Assembly: GCF_949628265.1 (NCBI RefSeq)
Contig: NC_088789.1
Span: 1,798,001 to 1,862,000 of the forward strand
Length of the DNA: 64,000 bases
Reading direction: 5' to 3'
Source: Cloeon dipterum
Lineage: Eukaryota > Arthropoda > Insecta > Ephemeroptera > Baetidae
A model generated the notes under the pieces. It made no database searches and was not told the origin of the DNA. It saw only the letters and a list, made by a program, of their open reading frames with translations. A program made the translations under genes and the position numbers. Of the stretch, positions 11,697-24,000 are shown piece by piece (the first letter of the stretch is position 1; every line of letters begins with the position of its first letter).

Positions 11697-14076
11697 TCAA
11701 TTCTTCTCCTCCCAACCATCTAACGGAGGAGCATTTTCAGACCCATCAACCTTGGCAGCGACCACGGTGTTCTCCTCTGGATCAGGTTCAGTTGCTCCAA
11801 TGTCGAGCTCAGCAAAAGCTTTGGATTCTTGGTCCACGACGGGTTTCTCCTCATCCTCAACCGGCGTGTTGTCGCCAGTGCCGGAGAGCTTGCTGCTCGA
11901 GTTGCTCTGCTGCAGCTCAGACTTTTCAGCTGCGCCTTCCAGCTGGAGACAGACAGGCCTGCAATTTGGAGGAGGCAGTCTCGTGTAGTCCTGCTCCAGA
12001 CGCACCTTGCGCACGATGGACAGATTCTGGCGCGCGATGTTGTTCCAGTTGGGCAGCGAACCCTGGCTCAGAGGTGACTTGGAGCACTGCAGCAGGAAGT
12101 CCCTGCTGTACACGAGCCGAGCGGGCTTCTCAAGCTGACAATGAGTGACTTCGGGAGCAGGCGGGGTGGGAGGGGTGGCGGGCTGAGACTTGTCATCAGA
12201 GGGGCTTTGTTCCTGGTCGGACAGGAAGTCGCCCTCATCCCCCGCACGCCGGGACCACCTGTTCTTGGAGAAGTATTCGTCGAGCACCAGTTTGGCCTCG
12301 GACACGAGTTTCGGGTCGGCGCCAGTGATCTTGATGGGGTTGGTGCCCACGTTGACGGTGTACTTGTATTCTCCAGCCTGGTGGCTGTTGGGAGGGGCAG
12401 GTCTCTTCTCCGTAAGCGAATCTTCAGCAATGGAACTCATGGGGCGGTCAGGACTGGCGTTTCGGCGGATGGTCTCTTCGATCAGCCTTCGGGCGTGCTC
12501 GATGTTGTCTTCGTTGGGCCCGGTGATCTGCACCAGACGCTCCTTGGCCCCTGGATTCACCCTTTCAAACGAGATGATGGTCTCGCTGAGCTCTTCTATC
12601 ATGTGCACTCGGCGGCCTTTAATGCCCATCACCTTGCCAGAGTCCGAGTTGCGAATGACAACTTCGTCCTTGAGGAAGCTCTTTCCGGCCACTTTGGTGG
12701 CGCCAGAGTACTTGCCAGAGTTCTTGACTAGTTCCGCCTGCTCGAATGACATAACTGGAGGCTGAGTGGGCGAGATGAGGTGGGCGGACACCGGAGAGGC
12801 GAGGATATCACTCGAAGGAATCATGTCTTGTTCGTTTTTGCCGAACTTGTCCTGGGGGAAAAATAAACAAAAGGGCCAACGTAAAAATAAGATCGCAAAT
12901 AAAAAAACACCGTTGCTTTGGGTGCAAGAAGTATCACCGTCAATCTGAGCGTTTCTAGAAATTTGACATAAAAAATTTCCTCTCACGGGGAGTCAGATTC
13001 TCGCGACGCGCAGGTATGGCGTCAAGTGGGTTGCGGTGCAGATAAAAATGTGGTAAAGAAGTGAGTTTTCGACAGAATAACGGTTAAAGACCGTCTTTGA
13101 AGAAGTTTCTGAGCACACCAATCGATTCTTGAGGGTCAAATTAGGTAGAATGGATATTTTTCCGACCAAAACGTCCAGCGCGACGTGCGTAGTACAAAAG
13201 TATAACTTTTTTCCCACCAAAACAATATGATTGCGAGAAGTGCGCATGCGTCACAGCTGGTTTGAGGACTTGCAGAGAGACCGACTGTACGAACGACTTC
13301 TTTGTCAGATCCAGCCAGCTCTCACGCATGCGCACTTATCGCATTCATATTGTTTTGGCGGGAAAAAGTTACACTTATGCTAGGCACGTCGCTCTGGACC
13401 TTTTGGTCGGAAAAATATCCATTTTTTCCTGATTCGAACCTCAAGAAGCGATTGGTTTGCCCAGAAACTTCGTCAAAAATGGTCTATGAGAGAGCTTTAA
13501 GCTGCCCACATTTCGACGCCATCTTGGATCTGACCGGCGGGAACTGATTTCAATGGGCATCTGGTCCCCGGTGAACGGTATTTCCTCTCACGAAACGTTC
13601 ACAATGACAGTGTTACCAACCAAAATGGACTCGAGAAAATTTAATAAATAATTGGCCTTGTAAAAATAATAACTAAAAAGGTCCCCAACCTGGTAGTACT
13701 CCGTGGTGTCATCGGTGAAGGCCCAGTGCATGGCCCTCAGCTCAATCAGCTCGAGCAGGTGCAGTCTGGTGAGAATGTCCAGCTGATCGTTGTTGGCAAA
13801 GTTTCTCAGGGCGATGAAGCTCCTGTCCAGCTGGTCGCCGTAGATGCTCTCGAGGTGCTGGCCGTTGAGCTTGAGGTGCGAGGCCATCTGGGCCACGTCG
13901 TGCCTGACGTTCTCCTCCTTGCTGTGCATTCTGTCCAGCACGATGTCGACCAGCTTCATGACGTCGTCGAAACTCTCGCAGGTCGACTTGCGCAGCGACG
14001 TCTTCAGGGGTCGCGGCTTCTCAACCTTTTTGGTCGTGCGGGTCGACGGGAGCCTTGCTGCGCCAACCGACGACAT
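11697..14076 (-). CDS. mxt: Mextli, eIF4E-binding KH-domain translation factor
   Basis: Two coding exons: 14,076-13,690 and 12,851-11,697, joined in phase 0 (CAG/GT...AG/GAC), giving about 513 residues. The first exon encodes a helical MIF4G-like region (about residues 30-125). The second holds one KH domain with the GxxG loop as GIKG (205-208) in VMGIKGRR, then a low-complexity acidic and proline-rich tail. An eIF4E-binding motif of the form YxxxxL-phi, YSRDFLL, lies at 377-383. In flies, Mextli binds eIF4E and mRNA and promotes translation, notably in the germline and early embryo; that role is assigned by homology. A strong donor (CGTCCGAAG/GTATGT, intron starting at 15,222) and an acceptor just upstream of the ATG suggest a 5' untranslated exon near 15,223-15,310. 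The 838-bp intron holds palindromic element D1. Confidence 0.93.
13086..13487. mobile_element. Family D palindromic element, copy D1, in mextli intron
   Basis: Two arms of about 160-170 bp are inverted copies. The left arm reads GAGCACACCAATCGATTCTT, then GTCCAGCGCGACGTGCG, CCACCAAAACAATATGA and AAGTGCGCATGCGTCA; the right arm reads the reverse complement. The non-palindromic centre is about 60 bp (AGAGAGACCG...GACTTCTTTGTCAGATC). Copy D2 at 54.2 kb has the same arms with the centre reversed, so it was inserted the other way round. No coding capacity. Confidence 0.85.
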
Positions 14077-15222
14077 GTTTGCAATTTGCTTCGCTTTCTT
14101 TTCGATTCTGCAAAGCCGACAATTTGCGAATTAATAAGTGTCTCTTCAACTATGAAAATGGTTGACTTTACATTTTCTAGCAAACTGCGGGCCCCGCGGG
14201 TGCAAAGGGCCTCTGGCCGCTCCTCCGTCTCTGCCGTCGAATTCACGGTGAGACCCCAAGCTTGCCACGGGGCCTTGTTTACTCAATTTAGCACTGAATT
14301 TAATGTATGTAAAAAGCGTCACCTTTTTATCCTTTTTTTGTTTGTTACACGCTAAGAAGGAAAACGGGGAAAATAAAAAGGTGGCAACCAAATCGAAACT
14401 GGAAAGCAACCAAATAAAATAAAAAAGGGACGGGGAGAAAGCAGGAAATGATATCTAATTCAAATGAGAAGAGTATGTAGGATATAACAATTAGTTTGCT
14501 GGTTCGATGAACCACTCCATCACAAATATGGCGTGTTCGTTTGAAGTTGTGGCTTGTTGAATTTAAATATGGAACTGTCTACTCGAAGCTTCAAATCACA
14601 TAAAAATTTTATTGTATGTAGAGCTTCCGTCATGCAGCAAGAAGCCAGAGTTACATACATTACATACATACTCGACTTTTTTATCCTTCACTTCGTTTAA
14701 CTTGATAAAAAAACAATTTTTTAATAACCCCCTTCGAATTAACGTCCTATAATAATTATCATTTTAGAACTATCTAAATTAAATGCTATCAAAATAACAT
14801 CAGACACACGGGACTGTTTTGAAAATTTAATGTTTATCGATTGCAGGTCGGCATGCAGTTGTTCGGAATGAACGTTCAAGAGCAGTCTCCCTCGCGCCGC
14901 GCCGGTCATCTGTGCCTGCGTCTGTTCTAATTCATTTCTCCATCAGCCTTGCCAAATTAGGTTCGGTTTTCAAAACAATAAGATAACGGCCCAAATAGAA
15001 CACATTGACCCATGAACTGACGTCACAATTCAGTTATTTCGGGCGGAGTTGTCACAAAAAGTGGGTTTGGCACTCCGCTAAATTTCCATGGCATGGAGCG
15101 AGGCATGCGAATTTCGATCAATTTTCGACCCTGACGGCGAGAATTCCGATTCGTAATAATGTCCCTACGGCGAATTTACGAGGTTCAAGTAATGAAAAGA
15201 AGCCAAAATAAGGCGTAACATA

Positions 15223-15594
15223 CCTTCGGACGACGAATAATCCGCTAAAACTTAAGAAAAACTGAAGACTGTTCGCACTTCGCCCATTTTACGGGGTCTC
15301 ACTCTTACGTCACAGTAGTACAAAAGAGGCTCGCTGATTGGTTAGCTGTCCGGCGAGCCGGCTGCAAAATTCAATGATAACCACAAGAGCGAGTCTACAG
15401 CCAACTGCAGAGAAGCACGTTTTGGGTTACATGGTCGCCATCTTTGAGTTGTTGTTACGAAATTTTCCCGTGCCTGCCTGCGCATACTCATACCGTAGCG
15501 CCGGCGGCTGTCACTTGTACTTTCAGCAGCAAAAGAAAAAGGGGGCTTAACTTTTATTAGTTATTATTATCAACTCTCAACCCACGTTACAAGC
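15223..15594. promoter_or_regulatory. Divergent promoter region between mextli and TRMT1L-like gene
   Basis: The inferred mextli 5' untranslated exon (ending at the GTATGT donor on the - strand near 15,222) and the TRMT1L-like ATG at 15,595 leave under 400 bp for two outward-facing promoters. No TATA box is evident; the region holds TTACGTCA (about 15,305) and GC-rich blocks. Inference from spacing only. Confidence 0.5.
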
Positions 15595-17585
15595 ATGACG
15601 GATTTTGACAGTACTTTTGGTGTTCGCATTGGGAAAAATCCCAGGAAAACCAATGAGTTTCCCACAAAAGAAGTCAGCGAATATGGGGTTAAATTATTAG
15701 TGGACGGTGGGTCAATAAATCCGAAGCAATCCGCCTGTCACTATGACTATCAGCTCTCGCTCACCCGGTTTGTCATCCTTTTTCGATATTTTGTGTCATT
15801 AAATTTCCAATTTTGGTATTGCGCCTACTTGACTGAAATTTCATGGCAAAAACATGCTCAAAAATATCTTGAACGTATTTTTAAGACTCCAACTGAGAGA
15901 GTAAACAAACATAAATTTATGCTGTTATTTGTTAAAAATCATAATTTGTATGTGCTGTATGCTCCACAATATAAATAATGACTCTCTCACTACCCAAGCA
16001 AATAAAATAAAATATTTTTAATTGAACTGACATTTTTCAGAGCTCTTGTGGCAACTAGTATCGCTGCTTTTGACAAATCTGGTCTGGAGGAGAGAAAAAT
16101 GCAATGTCTGGAAGCATTTCCGTCGACAGGAGCGTCTGGACTCTTGTGGGCCAAGCACCTCTCTTCTGAAGTCACCAAATTCCACTTGAACTGCAGCTAT
16201 GAACCGAGTGTGATGGAGCGGGTTCAAGAAAATATTAAAATCAATGACCTTGGGGACAAGGTGCAAGTGCTCAACTTCGACCCATTCTCCATAAATAATG
16301 ACCACTCTTTTTTCAACTTTGTGTATGGCTCTCCTAATTTAGAAATGAAATGAATTGATTTAAATTTTTCTATTAGATACCTGGAAGGGTTTGCGAATTC
16401 TTCCCAGTATTTGGACAACATCTTCAAGAGAATACCACGGAGAGGAATGGTTGCAATTTCCACGGTGGACGACCCAGCCATATATTGCAAATCACCGGAA
16501 GTTGCCCAGAGACACTATGGGGGTCTCATTGGGAAGACGCTTTATTACAAGGAACTGGCTGCAAGACTCATTGTCGCAGCAGCAGCACGGTAATTTTACT
16601 GAGATAGATTTATTTGGAGGTCTCAGCCTCTATATTTAAGGCAACATCTTAGTTAGTTGGATTCTTTGTCCTGCGGCGGCTGGCGCGGCTGACAATATTT
16701 AAAAAATGAAGTTTGACAGTGTTTAACAGCTCGAAGGGCCGCAAGACATTTTTTCTCCCGCACTTTTTAAATTTTTACCCTTTTTGATCGGTGGCTGGCT
16801 GGGACTTTAAGATAATGAGAATCACTTGTCTAAAGATCCAAAATTTTAGATCAGCTGCTCGCTCGAATAGAGGAATTAGAGTGATGTGGGTCTACAACTT
16901 CAAGTCGTCCATCTCGATGCTGCTGCAAGTGGACAAAGGACCTGCCAAGGCCAACGAGTCCTTGAAGAACACCCGCAGCTTGATCCACTGCAACATCTGT
17001 GAAGAGAGGGCGTTCTACCCTGACACAAATTACGTAATAGGTAAACTTCCAGGAAAAAAATTATTTTAGAACCAAAAAGCCAAAATCATCATAATTTCAG
17101 AAAATCCGTATAGCCTTCTAGCATGCTCTTGCAAATCTAAGATGCCTGGGAAAACGGCCATCAATATTGGACCGGTTTGGAGTGGTGAACTCTTTGATGC
17201 GAATTTCCTCCAAAAAATGGTGTCTGAGTGCTCTGCATTTCCGTGGAAAAGCGAAGCCGGTGAAATCCTCAGCCAGCTGTTGGAAGAAGCTTTGTGCCCT
17301 GAAACAACGCCGTTGACCTGTGCTGTCTCACAATCTGATGGTGATGACCCGCCAAACAAGAGAGTTTGTGTCGAAACTGCCGCCCCTCCATTCTATTACA
17401 ATTTGCACCACAACCGGCCCAAAGATTCTAAAATGATCAAGGCAGACAAAGTTGTCACGTTCCTCCGCAGCAACGGCTTCCGCGCCAGTCGAACACACTT
17501 TGATCGTGAAGCAGTCAAAACCAACGCCTCTGTTGCAGAACTGCTGCAAATCATTCGCTCAGGCGGGCTTAAAGCACAAGAATAA
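15595..17585 (+). CDS. TRMT1L: TRMT1-like (TRM1 family) tRNA methyltransferase homologue
   Basis: Five exons: 15,595-15,767, 16,041-16,322, 16,377-16,589, 16,850-17,040 and 17,101-17,585, about 447 residues. The frame is continuous through every GT-AG junction. The SAM-binding motif I region reads EAFPSTGASGLLWAKHL. Later hallmarks follow: RHYGGLIGKTLYYKELAARL, an LIHCNICEER cysteine pair, MPGKTAINIGPVW, PPFYYNLH and ASRTHFD. These match vertebrate TRMT1L better than TRMT1 as I remember them. TRM1 enzymes dimethylate a tRNA guanosine (G26), and TRMT1L has been linked to G27 of tRNA-Tyr. The usual LDPFG catalytic motif is here LEGFA (exon 2/3 junction), so activity is doubtful. The vertebrate N-terminal zinc-finger part is absent from this model. 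A family C element fills most of intron 3. Confidence 0.85.
16617..16805. mobile_element. Family C MITE, copy C1, in TRMT1L-like intron 3
   Basis: Starts GGAGGTCTCAGCC and ends GGTGGCTGGCTGGGAC, an imperfect inverted partner. Interior shared with other copies: CTGGCGCGGCTGACAATATT, AAGTTTGACAGTG, CTCGAAGGGCCG, and ACATTTTTTCTCCCG. It makes up most of the 260-bp intron, so the intron has grown by this insertion. Confidence 0.75.
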
Positions 17586-17642
17586 GCAATTGATCAAAAT
17601 GTTGTAATTTTGTGATGCATAATTCACCAGTTGTATAAACCC

Positions 17643-18016
17643 TTAGTGTTCGAAGCCGCCAACAGATGGCGCCGCCATATACCACCGTAATAATTTTAAT
17701 TTTAAGGCACTTCCGCTACGGTTTCAGACTAAATCTTGCTACTGTGCATTCTTAAATTAATATGCTTTCTTTTGACGTGCTGAAAAACCTAAATCGGTTA
17801 AGCCAATCGCCGTAGAATCGTAAATAATTTTTACTTTTAAATAAATAATCTTCACTGATGATTTAACGGTGAATGGCTGGACTGATTTTGGTTTTCAGCA
17901 CGCCAAAAGAAAGCATACAAAATGCAGCAGGATTGAGTCCAAAATCGCAGCGCCTTAAAAATAAATTTAATACAAAAGAATACGGTGGCGCCATATGTTG
18001 GCGGCTTCGAACACTA
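17643..18016. mobile_element. Family A foldback MITE, copy A3 (best preserved)
   Basis: Ends are TTAGTGTTCGAAGCCGCC and its inverted partner GGCGGCTTCGAACACTAA. The arms pair over about 170 bp each, for example ATGCTTTCTTTTGACGTGCT in the left arm against AGCACGCCAAAAGAAAGCAT in the right arm. Flanked by TA on both sides. It lies just downstream of the TRMT1L-like stop codon and may be in the 3' untranslated region. Confidence 0.88.
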
Positions 18017-18623
18017 ACAATATGTGCTTATACAACTGGTGGGTTGAGAGTCATTTATAAAGAGTACTTTCATTTTTTTACTTCATGAAGGAGGGTTTTG
18101 TAATGTCAGGTCTTGTGCTATTGAACAATTAAAAAATTAGGTTTTGCTTGACGCACATACTTTTTATGACTCAAAGTTGATAGCAAGTATAAATAAAAAA
18201 TTAAGTAAAATGAAATTATTAAGAAATACTTCACGTATTTCGCCTTCACCCATAATCAAGTAAATATTTACAAACCGCAATCATCAAGATAGAGCCAATG
18301 ATCTTGTGATAAGAAAAAAATTATGTGTTGCAAGGGAATTTTGGAGGTTGATAAATAAAACAGAATTTATTAAAATTCAAATAAAATTGTTTTTTAGCTA
18401 ACCTTACCTTTGAAGCGAGATATTAACTCAGTCAGGCGTTGAACTAAAATGTGTGAACAAGCGCTAATACTTGACGCAAATGCAGGCAAGAAGTGTCGAC
18501 AGCGACATGGGCTGAGACGGGAGATATCGCGCTTGATTCTTCCACACAACACATACTTCACTTCTTATCATTTTAATGCCAAATTGACGGCAGCTCATGA
18601 GCGCAGTTTTGGAGAAACGCTAG

Positions 18624-19921
18624 ATGAAAATGGATGAGATCCCAGTGAGGTAAGCCATTTATATTTACACAAAAAAATCCGAGTACGTTAATTATAATTA
18701 AATTAAATATTTAATAAATTCCAACTAACAAAGAGATAAATATATTGAAACGCAATTTTGCACTGATAATGATTAAAGATATTTAATTGGAGGTGTCAGC
18801 CGCCAGATTTAAGGCGCGGCGGCTGGCGGGAATTAAATTATATCGGAAGACATTTTTTCCCCTGCATTTTTTTAATTTTTGGAGGCTGCGCACGTGACCT
18901 AAAATTTGCCGGCTGGCTGAGATCTCTCTATATTAATTAAACGAATATCTTTTATTATTTTTATTAGGAGTGGTCCCGAAGAAATGGATCTTTCTTCTGA
19001 CACTTCAGTGGCTCCACGGCCAGCATTTATCAGCCGAGAAAATAGCAAACGTAGTGTGCACCTGCGAAGTCCTTCGTCGCTGAAGATCCTGACAATGGAC
19101 ACAATTTTGAAAAACTGTGATTACTACGAAAACAAGTTCGCTGGATTCTCTGGTTTCCAATTTTTGAGTAAGTTTTGATACAATTTGTGATTAATACTAA
19201 CGTTGGCGTGCGTGACAGCTCCACCTGTGCTACAGATTCTAATTGAGTACATTGACGCAAAAACAGATCGTTTTTTAACACCAAATTTTGCCAAAATGCT
19301 TTTGAATGAAAATACTCATTTTGCAAACATTGGAAGTGTGGATGAGAAGCACCGACAAGATCTGTACGACTACATGATAACTAACTGCAGCGTGCGATTA
19401 AAGATAATCCAAAATCTCTGGCTTGATGCAAATTTGCAAATCGAAGTGTGTGATCTCCTCAAGTTCAAGAACTTGGTGGCCTTGGAGCTCCTCCAGCTAG
19501 AGTGTACGGACGAAATTCTCGACCTGATTTGCACCAACTTGCCGGAATTAAGGTGGGGAATAATGCACTCGATTAATGAAAAATCAAACCAAAAATCAAT
19601 TTTAGGTCGCTGGGAGTGACCTTCATGGAATACGACATCACGGACGAGGGTTTGAGCCTTCTGCCGAATCTGCAGTCCTTGGTGAAAATTTCATTCAGGG
19701 CGGACGAAAACGACCACACAGACTACACTCGCATGCTCCAGAGGATAATGGAGGAGTTTGGTGTCAACTGGGAACTCAAGTCGTTTTATGTGCCTGGCCT
19801 GAAAAGGTCGCTTTCCGTGGAAGACGAACGCAGCTCGTTCAAAAAACCAGTGGCTGGCAGAATCGGCTCCTACATCAAGAAAAAATTGGTGCGCGCTTTC
19901 TCCAAGGAAGGGGGAATGTAA
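18624..19921 (+). CDS. Uncharacterised protein with leucine-rich-repeat-like segment
   Basis: Four exons: 18,624-18,649, 18,968-19,167, 19,219-19,552 and 19,606-19,921, about 291 residues, with good GT-AG junctions and a continuous frame. A short coding first exon (MKMDEIPV) is joined to an in-frame ATG at 18,984 that could also start translation. The middle (about residues 150-220) shows LRR-like spacing: KNLVALELLQLEC, LICTNLPELRSLGV, DEGLSLLPNLQSLVKISF. The C-terminus is basic (IKKKLVRAFSKEGGM). No signal peptide or membrane segment. I do not recognise the family; an F-box/LRR-type or RNI-like fold is possible but no F-box is seen. An AATAAA at about 20,147 is a suitable poly(A) signal. 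Family C copy C2 lies in intron 1. Confidence 0.75.
18788..18929. mobile_element. Family C MITE, copy C2
   Basis: Starts GGAGGTGTCAGCCGCC and ends GGCTGGCTGAGATCTCTC, inverted partners. The interior has GGCGGCTGGCGGGA and GACATTTTTTCCCCTGCA, shared with copies C1 and C3. In intron 1 of the uncharacterised LRR-like gene. Confidence 0.78.
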
Positions 19922-21053
19922 AAGAAAAATCCAGCAGCACTTTTCTGACCACTTATAAGTGTTATTTAATTTGAATTAAAACCTGCTCTTCAACAGAGAT
20001 TCGGATAGCTCTCATGTACGACTTCCCTACACAATTGTTGCCTTAATTACATTTATTTTTTGTCAAACATTTAAACACCTTGTGCTTTTATAGTCTTGTT
20101 TTGTGTGTGTTGTGCATGAACAACTCATATATTCTAACATATACAATAAAGAGATTCCGTAACATTTCATTAAACATCACTTTTTAATATTTTGTTGACA
20201 AAACTAAGCTACTTAAGATGGTTAATTACTGCCACAATGCTCTTCAGGGGAACGTTATACTTAGTTTTTTAGGCTGAAGAAGCACATGCATTTTTAACTT
20301 TACCTAATATTGTTAGTTACAAACATCAATGATCTGTGTGTATATTCACGATATATTTATTAATAAGTTAAAACGTCAACATGCAATAATTAAATAAAAC
20401 AAACATTGAAAAACTATTAAGTTTTGAAATCTCAGGTATTTGGGTAACATTAGGTGGAGTACACACAATTTCATTGAACATTGATTATTGATTGACAACA
20501 AAAAAAAACAATTATTAGCGAACACACAAAGATAAATTCCTTCTCATAACCAATGTTCTATGAAATAACGTAAAAAACGTAAAAAAGGACTAGAAAAAAT
20601 AAAGTTGAATAAAGACTAGAGATACAGTTTAAATTCATGCTTTGCAAAATCAGGTGACTAAACCCGAATCCATAGCTCCCGTTCAAGCTGAGCTGAGGTT
20701 AGCTGAGTTTCGTGCCCCCATACCTCGACCTAGCGGAGTTAAACAAAGGTTGTGAGAAGGAGAGAGAAAAAAGACAGTCAATCGATTATTAGAGCGTTAC
20801 TGTGCCTTAATTTCAGTTCTCATCTTAATAAATACTTATTTTTATATATGTAAATACCACACGTGTTTCCGTTTTCCTTTAATCTCATGTGGCAGAGGTT
20901 GTTATAAATTTTAGAGTGTAAATTCTTTACAAATATATTTAAGCTGTTGCCAAGGTTTAAGAAAATAGTTAAGCCTAAATGCCAAGTCGGTAAAGTGCCA
21001 ATGATTGTTCGGTTACGTGAGCATCAACATTGTTCCCAAGAATTCGCGATAAT
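19922..21053. other. 3' flanks of two convergent genes
   Basis: AT-rich sequence holding the 3' untranslated region of the LRR-like gene on the + strand (AATAAA near 20,147) and of GABA-B-R1 on the - strand. Nothing else recognised. Confidence 0.6.
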
Positions 21054-24000
21054 TTATAGATATGATTCTGAGAACTCAAAGTCTGATTGTGAACTACGCG
21101 TGTAGCCGGAAATTGGGCCAATAGCAGAATCTGAGTTAGTGGTAAAAGGATCAGGGAGAATCAAACCTGCAGGCTCTGGTTGAGCGCCAGCCGCGTTGCC
21201 GTGGTACGTGCGTGCCGGGATCAGGTTGTTGCGAACGCCGCCGGCCCCCAGGCAGATAGGCTCGTTCATCCCTTCAGCGGCGGAAGGAGCAGTGCCGTCA
21301 GTGCCAGACGATTTCATCGATTCACGCTCCTGCAGCTTGATTTTCAGAATCCTTATCTTCTCCTCTTTCTGCAAAGGAATTTTAAATCTATTATCAACTG
21401 GAACAAGCACTTTGCGCTTGAGGATTGGTGCCAGCGGCTTTGCAAATAAGTGTGATAATGGTCGGCAGCGTTGGAAAAATTGCGAAATTTGATCTGAAAA
21501 ATGTCGTCAGGGTATTTCAGGTGAAGGTACTCGTCAATACCTTTCATTTAAGACCTAAGACTTAAATCAGGGTTCGCAACAACCCGCATTTTTCTGGAAA
21601 ATCGCATTGTATTGCGGGTTTTCTCCAATGTTGCGCATTTTCCTGGAATAAATGTGTTTTTAATGAAAATAAAATATTCTCATGATCTATGACCAAAATT
21701 AGGGATTTTTATAAATCAGTAAAAATGCCACTGGTTACACCAAGAGACACAAAATTCTAACTCCAATCGTAATTATCCAAAATTTCTAACTTTTTGGCTC
21801 AAAATGTGACCTTTTTGGCGCTAAATTAAAAAAATGCGAAAAAAAACCAAAACTGGTTTTTTCCCAGCTGTTTTTTTGCACAAAAAACCAATGATGCATG
21901 TTTACGCGTTGCGAAATTGGCGAACCCTGTCTCACCAGCCGACCTCTAGCCAGAATAAAATGAGTTTCAACAGTCTGGACAGTTATCAGGCACAAAAAGA
22001 ATCTTAAAATCTTACCGCAGAAATTAATTTTTGCAACTCGTCGTTTTCAGCAAGCAAACTGTGGTAGCGGTCTTCATCTTCCTTCGATACGCCAGCATCA
22101 GTGTTGTATTTGGCCTCAACTTTGTCCCTTGGATGTTGGATTATCTCTGCGATCTAAAGCGAAGCGTTTAGCACAAAAATTTATGACTGCCGACATTGCT
22201 ACCTTTGGCACGAACACAAGAGCCATTGAGAGGAAACAGCAGAAAATGATGGCAAGAGCTTCAAATGCAAAGCTGGCGTCCTGCTGCGATGCAATTACCA
22301 TAATGACGGGCGCAGTGATCAAACACAACACGACGACGTTGTAGATTGCCATTCCGACGTAGCGCGAGTCGTTGATTTGTTTCACCTTAGGCAGAAGATT
22401 ATAATTATTAATTTAACAGTAAATTTAAAATACTGGAAAGCCAAACCTTGATGCTCCTTGTCTCATAAGCCAGGAAAAGCCCAAAAATCAGAATCAATCC
22501 TTTGTAGCCGCACAAAATCCCTGGAATTTTCAAAAAGAAAATAATATAGTAAAAATCAAATAATTTATGCAGTACCAAGCCAAACGTTGTTATGGTGACT
22601 TTCACAGTGCTCCAGCTCAGGTCTAATTTTAATGTCGTCATCAGTGGAGGATGGGTCTTCCAGGGGAAAAATCTCAATGCTCCTCTGCAGCGGGTCGATT
22701 ATTTGCCAGCACAGCATCAAGATTATGTCAACAATTAAAAATCCGCCAACCATCCAGTACAATTTCCATGGCTCAACTTTTTTCTATAATGCAGCATATT
22801 AATAAATCCATACTGACACAATTTGATTATATTTAACTACTTTTCCGTCCTGCTTTGACTTGGTGGTCAGTCGATGCACACGCCAAACCTTGGAGAACAT
22901 GGCTCCATAGCCTAGGGTGAATCCCAGGGTCAAAATCCAAGCTCTGGCTTGGCAAACAGCTGGATAGCTCTCAGATTCAACAAATCTTCCATCAAGGCCT
23001 GTAGGGATAAGCAAAAATTACGTGGGTGGTGCTTTAAAATCCAGTGTTCCAAAAATGCCAGCTTTTTAAAAAGATTTTGAGCAAATCAGTCAAATCAATT
23101 GGCTAAAATTAGGGAACAAAATTATATAATTCAAGCATAAAACACAGCTCTCCACTTTTGAATATAAAATTTAACAAGACTTTTAAATTTTAAAATTATA
23201 AAAGTAGTAAACAACCTATTTTAGCCTTAAATTTGAACCGATTTTTAAAAAATAAAAACAATTTATGCCGGCAAAAATTCATTTTTTAACCACCCTGGCT
23301 AAAACCCCAAACATTGTTTAAATCTCTCCTCAGACGCAGAGGTGAAACTCACCAAGCAAGAAGACTGATCCGAGACAGAGGCAAACTCCAACAAGCATAA
23401 TGGTGTTGCACACAGGATGCGAGGTTTCAATAACTTTTCTGTGGCGGTGCAAGATGTTGAACACGATCAGAGCAATGGCCCAGAGAATGCCAACAACAGA
23501 AACTGTGCCCATCGAGATGAACAGTCCCAGTGAAACGGTCCGCAAAACCGTCCTGACGATCGTCCTATCCTGAGGAACCTTCCCTCCTGCAAAATTAGTT
23601 AAAGGAAAATGCTCTTTCTGCAAAAGTAAAATTACCAATCCATTTCTCCTTGTTGTTCCAAGTGAGGTTGTCACTTTGGGTGTCGTAATAGCCAAGAAGG
23701 ACGTATTTCCCATCGATCATCTGCTCTATCTGCGTCAGGGCGATACGATCACCCTGGGAGCTGAAAGCCACATGACCCTACGAAATCTCAATTAGAGGCG
23801 AATTTTTTATAATTATTTCGCTTAGGTACAGAAACTCCGAGAAACTGAGTGCTGTTGATGGCTGAGTAGATGTCATCTGCCGTTTCCTTGTCTGTGTAGG
23901 TGAAATTTTTCAAACTTTTGCCCACACGGTCCAACTTCTCCATAGTTTTGTTGAACGCTGTTGATAATTTGCATACAGACAAGATGAAAATCAATATTCT

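Noticed and set aside
12141-12765. Open frames of about 190 codons opposite the mextli KH exon
   Set aside because: Complement of a well-supported KH domain; no homology of their own.
16617-16805. Regularly recurring GGTCTCAGCC blocks as a CRISPR-like or satellite array
   Set aside because: Copies are kilobases apart, occur in both orientations, and have inverted ends with TA flanks, which is the pattern of a MITE.
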